Notes under the pieces: model-generated
What the model was told of the DNA's origin: nothing
Database searches by the model: none
What the model saw: only the letters and a program-made list of their open reading frames with translations
Position numbers and translations under genes: made by a program
NCBI GenBank assembly: GCA_963786195.1
Contig: CAWAYH010000014.1
Span: 1 to 64,000 of the forward strand
From: CAWAYH01 sp963786195
GTDB taxonomy: Bacteria; Acidobacteriota; Vicinamibacteria; Vicinamibacterales; 2-12-FULL-66-21
Direction: 5' to 3'
Length of the DNA: 64,000 nucleotides
Shown: positions 58,302-64,000 of the stretch, piece after piece
Numbering within the stretch: the first letter of the stretch is position 1
Layout: every line of letters begins with the position of its first letter

Positions 58302-60696
58302 ATGCTTACCCTGCTGCAAGACGTCCGGCACGCTCTGCGTGTGCTGGCCCGGCATCGTGTCCTCACCCTCTCAGCGCTCAGCACGCTGGCGCTGGCCATC
58401 GGCGCCAACACGGCGATCTTCACGCTGGTGTCAGGCGTCCTGCTGACTCCGCTCCCGCTCCCACAGCCGGATCGGATCGTGCGGATTGAAGAGCAGCACG
58501 CCCGCCGACCGGGCAACCTGACCGGCGCCACGTTCACCGATCTGCGCGACCGGAGCCAATCGTTCGACGGCGTGGCGGCGTATCGGCTGACCACGCCCGG
58601 ATTCAGCTCCGGGGACGCGCCGGAACAGGTGCTGGCGGCGGAGGTCTCGCAGGACTACCTGCACGTGCTCGGCGTTCAGCCGGCGCACGGCCGTCAGTTC
58701 GTGCGCGATGACTTTCTCGACGGCGCGCTGCCAGCCGTGGTGATCGGCGACGACCTCTGGCGGCGGGGATTCGGCGCCGATCCCCAGGCGATCGGGCGGC
58801 GTGTCCTCGTCAACGCGGTGCCGACGGAGATCATCGGCGTCATGCCGCGCCGGTTCAGCGCACCTGGCGCTCCGCAGATCTGGCTGCCCAGCCCGGCAGC
58901 ATCGCCGCTGCTCCGCAACCGACGCGCGCACCTCTTCACGGTCATCGCCCGCTTGAAGCAGGACGCCGGGCTTTCGCCGGCGCAGCAGGAGCTGTCCGCC
59001 GTTGCGAGGCAGATTGCTGACGAAACCGGCGGCACCGATCCGGACATGACGCTCACGCTCACCCGCCTGCAGGAGCGAACAGTGGCGCAGGTCCGACCGT
59101 CGCTGCTCATGCTGTGGGGCGCGGTCGGCCTCGTGCTCCTGGTCGGCGCGGCCAACATCGCGAACCTGCTGCTGATGCTGGGCAGCTCCCGATCGCGCGA
59201 GCTGGCGATCAGGACGGCGCTGGGCGCGGGCCGCACCAGGCTCGTCCGGCAGTTCGTGACGGAGAGCATGGTGCTCGGCGTCGCGGGTGGCCTGGCGGGA
59301 ACGCTGCTCGGCGTCTGGGCCGTTCCGCTGCTCACCTCCGTCCTCCCCTCGTCTGTTCCACGGACCGCCGACATCGCGGTCGATGCCCGGGTCATCACGT
59401 TCGCGGTCGTTCTCTCGCTCCTGACTGCCCTCGTTTTCGGAGCTGGTGCCTGCGCTTCGCGCCTCGATTCGTCCGGCCGCCGACGACCTCCGCGATCGCC
59501 AGGGTGACGGGCGCTCGTCCTCGCGACTGCGCGCCGGTCTGGTTGCGTCGGAAGTGGCCGTGGCCGTGATGCTCCTTGGTGGCGCAGGTCTCCTCGCACG
59601 GAGCTTTGCTGCCGTTACCGCCGTCAACGTCGGCTTCGATCCGTCCAACGTGATCTCGTTCGGCCTGACGCTGCCGGCCGCGAGGTATCCGGACGCCGCG
59701 GCTCACGCGGCTTTCCTCGATCGCGTAGCCTCTCGAATCGCCGCGCTGCCCGGTGTGTCGGCGGTAGGTGCCACGGGCGCGCTCGTGATGTCCGGCACGC
59801 CCACGACGACCATGCAGCCGGAGGACACAGCGCCGGACAGCCACCTGACGGCGGATGTCATCACCGCATCGCCGGGATTCTTCCCGGCGCTGCGAATCCC
59901 TCTGCTGCGCGGACGACTGATCTCGAATGCGGATGCGCGCGGCGCGCAGCCGGTCATGCTGATCAGCGAAACGGCGGCGCGGCGATTCTGGCCGGACGGC
60001 AGAGACCCGGTTGGTCGATACGTGACGATGCAGGATTGGGGCGCGCCGTATCAGGCCCAGGTCATCGGCGTCGTGGGCGACGTCCGGCAGGCGCGACCGG
60101 ACGCCGATCTGCATCCGGCCGTCTACTACCCGGTCGCGCAATTCCCGGAGACTCTGCTCCGCAACTCGGTCGTGATTCGCACGGCTGGAGATCCGATGCA
60201 GATCGTTGCCGCCGCGCGCGAGCAGGTGTGGGCGATCGATCGCGATCAGCCGGTCGCGTTGATCAGAACGCTGGACCAGGTGCTCGGCGGCGCGACCGCC
60301 GAGCGGCGGTTCAACATGATGCTGCTGGGCGCGTTCTCGATCGCCGCGGTCCTGCTGGCGGCGATCGGCATCTACGGCGTCGTGGCGTTTGCCATGGCGC
60401 GCCGCACGCGCGAGATCGGCGTGCGCATGGCGCTCGGCGCACAGCGACGCGACATCGTCCGCCTCACGCTCGCGGAGGGCGCGACCCCCGTCGCCCTGGG
60501 GCTGACGGTTGGGCTCGCCGGCGCCGCGATTGGTTCACGGGCGATCGAGGGTCTCCTCTTCGGCGTCCCCGCCGGAGATCCGATTACGCTGGGTGGCGTA
60601 ACGGCGCTGCTCGCCCTCACGGCGGTGGTCGCCTGTCTGATACCGGCGCGGCGGGCTCTGAGGATCGACCCGGCGATCGCGCTGCGCCATGAGTAG
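58302..60696 (+). CDS. ADOP-family permease
   Basis: About 798 residues. Starts LLQDVRHALRVLARHRVLTL and STLALAIGANTAIFTLVSG. Domain 1 includes TGATFTDLRDRSQSFDGVAA and IIGVMPRRFSAPGAPQIWLP; FtsX block GAVGLVLLVGAANIANLLLM and ALGAGRTRLVRQFVTESMVL. One frame change near 59,445 separates TALVFGA from LVPALRASIRPAADDLRD. The second half ends YGVVAFAMARRTREIGVRMA to DPAIALRHE. It lies 66 bases after the peptidase stop and may be co-transcribed. Confidence 0.9.
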
Positions 60697-60722
60697 CGTC
60701 CGACGACCGGACCGGATTCAGG

Positions 60723-62320
60723 TCAGGGCGTCGACAGCGTCGCCAGGAACTTGGGCGGCTTCCGGTGCTTCGTGGCCTGCTCGAAGGCGTAGGCGAGCCC
60801 GATCAGCTTCGCCTCGCTCCAGGGCCTGCCGATGAACGAGATGCCAACCGGCAGGTCGAATCCGAATCCCGCGGGGACGGTGATGCTCGGGTAACCCGCA
60901 ACAGCCGCCGGCGTCGAGCTGGCGCCGAGGAAATGATCGCCGTTGACCAGATCGGTCGGCCACGCGGGGCTGCCGGTCGGAGCCACGATCGCGTCGAGCT
61001 TGAGCCTGGTCATGACCGCATCGATGCCGAGGGCCTGCGAGCGGCTCTGACAGGTGGCCAGCGCGGTTCGATAGGCCGGCGTGGTCAGCGGCGCCTTTCT
61101 TCTCGGCCATCACCAGCAGCTCCTGCCCGAAGTACGGCATCTCGCGCGCCTTCTCCTTCTCGTTGAACGCGATGAGGTCCTTCAGCGAGTGCACCCGCGC
61201 GGTCGGCGGCAGCGCGCCGAGATACGCGTTGAGGTCGGCCTTGAACTCGTAGAAGCAGGATCTCGAACTCGCAGTCGTCGAGCTGGGCGGCGGTCGGGAT
61301 GTCGGCCGGATCGACGATGACCGCGCCTCGCGCCTTCATCGCGGCTATCGCCTCGTCTATCAGGCGATCCGTCACGGGGCTGTAGCCGAAGTAGCGCTTG
61401 CGCGCGACGCCGATGCGCGCACCTTTCAGCGCATCCGCATTGAGGGCCTTTGAATAGTCGGACGCGCGTCCCGCCGATCGCTTCGTCGCGGCGTCTCGAG
61501 GATCGACGCCGGCCATCGCGGTCAGCAGCGCCGCGGCGTCGGCGACCGTGCGCGTCATCGGACCTGCGGTGTCCTGCGTGTGCGAGATCGGGATGATGCC
61601 CGAACGGCTGACGAGCCCCACCGTCGGCTTGATTCCGACCAGCCCATTCACCGATCGAGGGGCACACGATCGATCCGTCCGTTTCGGTCCCGACGCCGAC
61701 CGCTGCCAGATTCGCCGCGATCGCCGCGCCCGTGCCCGAACTCGATCCGCACGGGTTGCGGTCGAGCGCGTAGGGGTTCTTCACCTGGCCGCCGCGGCCG
61801 CTCCACCCGCTCGAGGATTTCGTCGAGCGGAAGTTCGCCCACTCGCTCAGGTTGGTCTTGCCCAGAATCACCGCACCGGCGGCGCGCAGTCGTTCCACGA
61901 CGAACGCGTCGCGCGCAGCGATGGAACCTTCGAGCGCGAGCGATCCCGCGGTGGTCGTCATCCGATCGCCGGTGTCGATGTTGTCCTTGATCAGGACCGG
62001 GATTCCGTGCAGCGGCCCTCTGCGGACCCTTCTCCTTCCGCTCTGCGATCGAGCGCGTCTGCAATCGCCAGCGCTTCCGGGTTGGTCTCGATGACCGACC
62101 TGAGCGTCGGCCCGCCGCGGTCGATCTGCTCGATGCGATTCAGGTACAGCTCGGCGAGCCTGCGTGACGTGTAGCTGCCGGACGCCAGCCCCTCCTGCAG
62201 CTGCGCAATCGTGACTTCGTCCAGCGCGAACGGCGCGGTGGTCTGAGGAGCCTGAGCGGCGCGACCGGCCGCAACGAACCACGCAATCAGGATGCAGATG
62301 GGAAGCGTTCGCCTGTGCAT
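60723..62320 (-). CDS. Secreted amidase (amidase-signature family)
   Basis: About 530 residues; signal peptide (TLPICILIAWFVAAGRAAQ). Amidase-signature catalytic triad: Lys in PVLIKDNIDTGD, the cis-Ser in GSSSGTGAAIAANL, and the nucleophile Ser in GTETDGSIVCPS. The rest (GIKPTVGLVSRSGIIPISHT, GSPAWPTDLVNGDHF, YPSITVPAGFGFDLPVGISF) is standard. Frame changes near 62,018, 61,655, 61,250 and 61,100. Hydrolyses amides; exported members act on peptides or other amides outside the cell. Confidence 0.87.
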
Positions 62321-62342
62321 AGGGCGAAGCGTAGCACGCAGA

Positions 62343-63019
62343 TCAGGCATTCAATCGATCGACGATGGCGCGCCAGGTGCGGGCCGCGGGCGTGGAGTCG
62401 GACGCCAGGGCCGCGCCGCAGACGAGCGCGCCGCTCGTACCGGCGGTGAAGGACCACACGGGCTCCACCTGAAGATGAAGGCCGATGCCCGACACCTCGA
62501 CGTCGAAGGTGGGCGGGAGCGCGTCGGTCGCCGGAATCTCGAGCCGGAGGCCTCCGTAGCAGACGTCGACGACGGCGGCGGGCCGGCCGGCAGCCGTCAC
62601 GCGGAAGCCGCCGACGACTCGTTTCCGCGGCCAGCGGCGTTCGCGCCGCACGCCGGACAGAGCTGAGTCGAACCGCTTCCAGCAGCTCGGCGCCCTTGAT
62701 CGGCTTGCTGACGAACTGTGCGTTGTAGCGGCTCGCCTCGAGCTCGCATCAGCGGCTCGTCGTAGCCGGTCATGATGACGACGCCGGTTTCGGGCGATTC
62801 GTCGCGGACCTTCATCACGAGGTGCAGTCCGTTGAAGCCCCGCAGCCGGACGTCGGTGATGAGCAGGTCGTAGGCGCCGGGGGTCAGGAGTTTCTTGGCG
62901 TCCTCGTAGCGTCGAGACAGACGTGACGTCATAGCCCTCTGCGCAGACAGCAATTCCCCGATGCCCACCAGGGCGTTTTCGTCGTCGTCGAGCAGAAGGA
63001 TCCGATACGGCAGCTTCAT
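62343..63019 (-). CDS. Response regulator with REC and PilZ domains
   Basis: Receiver domain: RILLLDDDENALVGIGELLS with the acidic pocket, phospho-Asp in YDLLITDVRLRGFNGLH, VVIMTGYDEP, and the Lys in FVSKPIKGAELL. Then a PilZ domain: RRERRWPRKRVVGGFRV, AAVVDVCYGGLRLEIPATDA and GLHLQVEPVWSFTAG, which would bind c-di-GMP. Frame changes near 62,935, 62,745 and 62,660. No DNA-binding domain; output is probably by protein contact. It lies 22 bases upstream of the amidase start, so the two may be co-transcribed. Confidence 0.82.
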
Positions 63020-63177
63020 GATTCGCCGTCACAAGCTGAGCCGAACGTACCAGTGGCAGGGCAAGGGGAATGCCGAGGCACCGTCCTCGAAAAACGGTGC
63101 AAAAACGCGAACAACCGCGGGGGGGCGCCGTCGATTTCGTAACTGCCGGGAAAATACTGGAAGGCCCTGCGGCCGCC

Positions 63178-63534
63178 CTAATGAACGACCTGCTTGCGGG
63201 GCCTGGCGGCGGCCATGACACGCGGGTGATCATGCCGTCCAGCCGCGGCTGTTCGATCTCGAACGGGCCGGCAACCGCCGCTCCGCTCGGGATTTCGATC
63301 GCAATCACTACCCCACCGGCGGTCGGCTCGACGATCCAGCTGAAGCCCCGAAGCGCGACGTGACGGTCGGCACTGCCGGGATTCTTGACGCGATCGATGG
63401 CCAGCAGGATCGACTTGAGACACCGCTCGACGTCCAGCTCCGTCCAGTCCGACGGCACGTTGCCGTCGTGCCGGAGCTGTTCGGTGACGGCGTAGTCGCT
63501 GCTCGCGGAGCACGATTTCGACGTCGAAGAGCAT
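63178..63534 (-). CDS. Conserved-looking small protein, frame-broken
   Basis: About 118 residues: MLFDVEIVLRE, SDYAVTEQLRHDGNVPSDWT, ELDVERCLKSILLAIDRVKN, RGFSWIVEPTAGGVVIAIEI, PRLDGMITRV and RKQVVH before TAG at 63,178, with frame changes near 63,505 and 63,210. No domain recognised. It is six bases downstream of the hydratase stop and its composition is normal. 63,020-63,177 holds no gene; GCACCGT/ACGGTGC arms at 63,078-63,100 are noted below. Confidence 0.55.
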   Translation of the reverse strand: MLFDVEIVLREQRLRRHRTAPARRQRAVGLDGAGRRAVSQVDPAGHRSRQESRQCRPSRRASGLQLDRRADRRWGSDCDRNPERSGGCRPVRDRTAAAGRHDHPRVMAAARPRKQVVH

Positions 63535-63540
63535 CGTGCG

Positions 63541-64000
63541 TTATCGGTCGATCCAGTGTGGCGCGCGCTTCTCGAGGAACGCCTCGATCGCCTTCGACCG
63601 CGTCGTGCGTCCGCATCGAGTTCGTCCAAGTATAGCCGCTCGAGCCCCGGCAGCGTCGGCGCGGACGTGCGCCAGCAGACCCGCGCGCGCAGCGGCGGCG
63701 GCGTGACGCAGCGCGGCCGCCGACTTCGGCGCGAGCGTGTCGGCGAACCAATCGTCGACGCGCGCGGCGAGCTCGCCTTCCGGCGCAACGAGTTCGATCA
63801 ATCCGGCCTCTGCCCACCACGTCGCCGGACGTCAGTCTCAGCCGGTCAGAATCGCGTTCGTCGCCCGCGCGTACCCGACGCGCTGCGGCAGCAGCGCGGA
63901 CGCCGCCGGCGGAAACACACCGAGCTCGAATCTCCGGCACGCCGAACGTCGCGTTCTCCGCCGCGAAGATGAGGTCGCACGCCAGCGCGAGCTCGAACCC
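63541..64000 (-). CDS. Enoyl-CoA hydratase/isomerase-family protein, incomplete at the window edge
   Basis: The 5' end is beyond the window. Visible are GFELALACDLIFAAENATFG and VPEI with the catalytic-region Glu, FPPAASALLPQRVGYARATN, WWAEAGLIELVAPEGELAAR, KSAAALRHAAAAARAGLL and EAFLEKRAPHWIDR to TAA at 63,541. The FPPAASALLPQRVG motif and C-terminal pattern resemble dienoyl-CoA hydratases of the benzoyl-CoA pathway (cyclohexa-1,5-dienecarbonyl-CoA hydratase). Several frame changes (about 63,920, 63,830, 63,620). Exact reaction needs the missing part. Confidence 0.8.

Noticed and set aside
63078..63100. Terminator with GCACCGT/ACGGTGC arms
   Set aside because: The A run follows on the plus strand, which has no gene ending there, and the minus strand lacks a trailing T run.

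Overview
The window looks like two unrelated bacterial segments joined head to head at about 19,240. The left part (1-19,240) reads as a high-GC actinobacterium, most likely a Thermoleophilia-type soil lineage: it has a dnaK-grpE-dnaJ-hspR heat-shock operon with clpB attached, an actinobacterial L,D-transpeptidase, a DUF3494 ice-binding-like secreted protein and GGGTCTGACCC-type palindromes between genes. The right part (19,240-64,000) reads as an acidobacterium, probably Vicinamibacteria-like: five FtsX/MacB-type ADOP permeases, TIGR03436-type VWFA proteins, a Ser/Thr kinase fused to a TolB propeller, a cytochrome c/copper-oxygenase/TPR lipoprotein and typical intergenic mini-repeats. At the join an enolase-superfamily gene and an ADOP permease gene are both cut, so an assembly chimera is the simplest explanation.

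Left part: secreted DUF3494 protein; L,D-transpeptidase; M29 aminopeptidase (reverse); methyltransferase; EamA transporter; the heat-shock operon 4,447-10,728; two overlapping cupin genes (reverse); a cluster of three palindromes; S9 peptidase (reverse); saccharopine-dehydrogenase-like protein; oligoendopeptidase F; futalosine-hydrolase-like protein; a membrane protein; a GYD-domain protein; and the cut enolase-like gene with a small partner.

Right part: cut ADOP permease; pyrophosphatase; an Xre-RES toxin-antitoxin pair with a visible operator; SYLF protein; HAMP-SpoIIE phosphatase convergent with the kinase-propeller; SMR exporter; several small conserved proteins; BON and DUF3667 proteins; the cytochrome/copper/TPR lipoprotein; an AT-richer stretch (34.5-36.5 kb) with a two-gene cassette behind a near-consensus promoter and tRNA-Leu(UAA); ADOP; CsgG-like protein; rmlC-rmlA; a VWFA gene cluster; ADOP; pdxH; APC permease; aminotransferase; two beta-barrel proteins; two more ADOPs; secreted S9 peptidase; amidase; REC-PilZ regulator; and a partial enoyl-CoA-hydratase-family gene at the right edge.

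Many genes change reading frame by one base while the protein homology continues. This affects housekeeping genes such as dnaJ and clpB, so I read most of these as sequence or assembly errors and give one entry per inferred original gene. I saw no prophage, insertion sequence, CRISPR array or rRNA gene.
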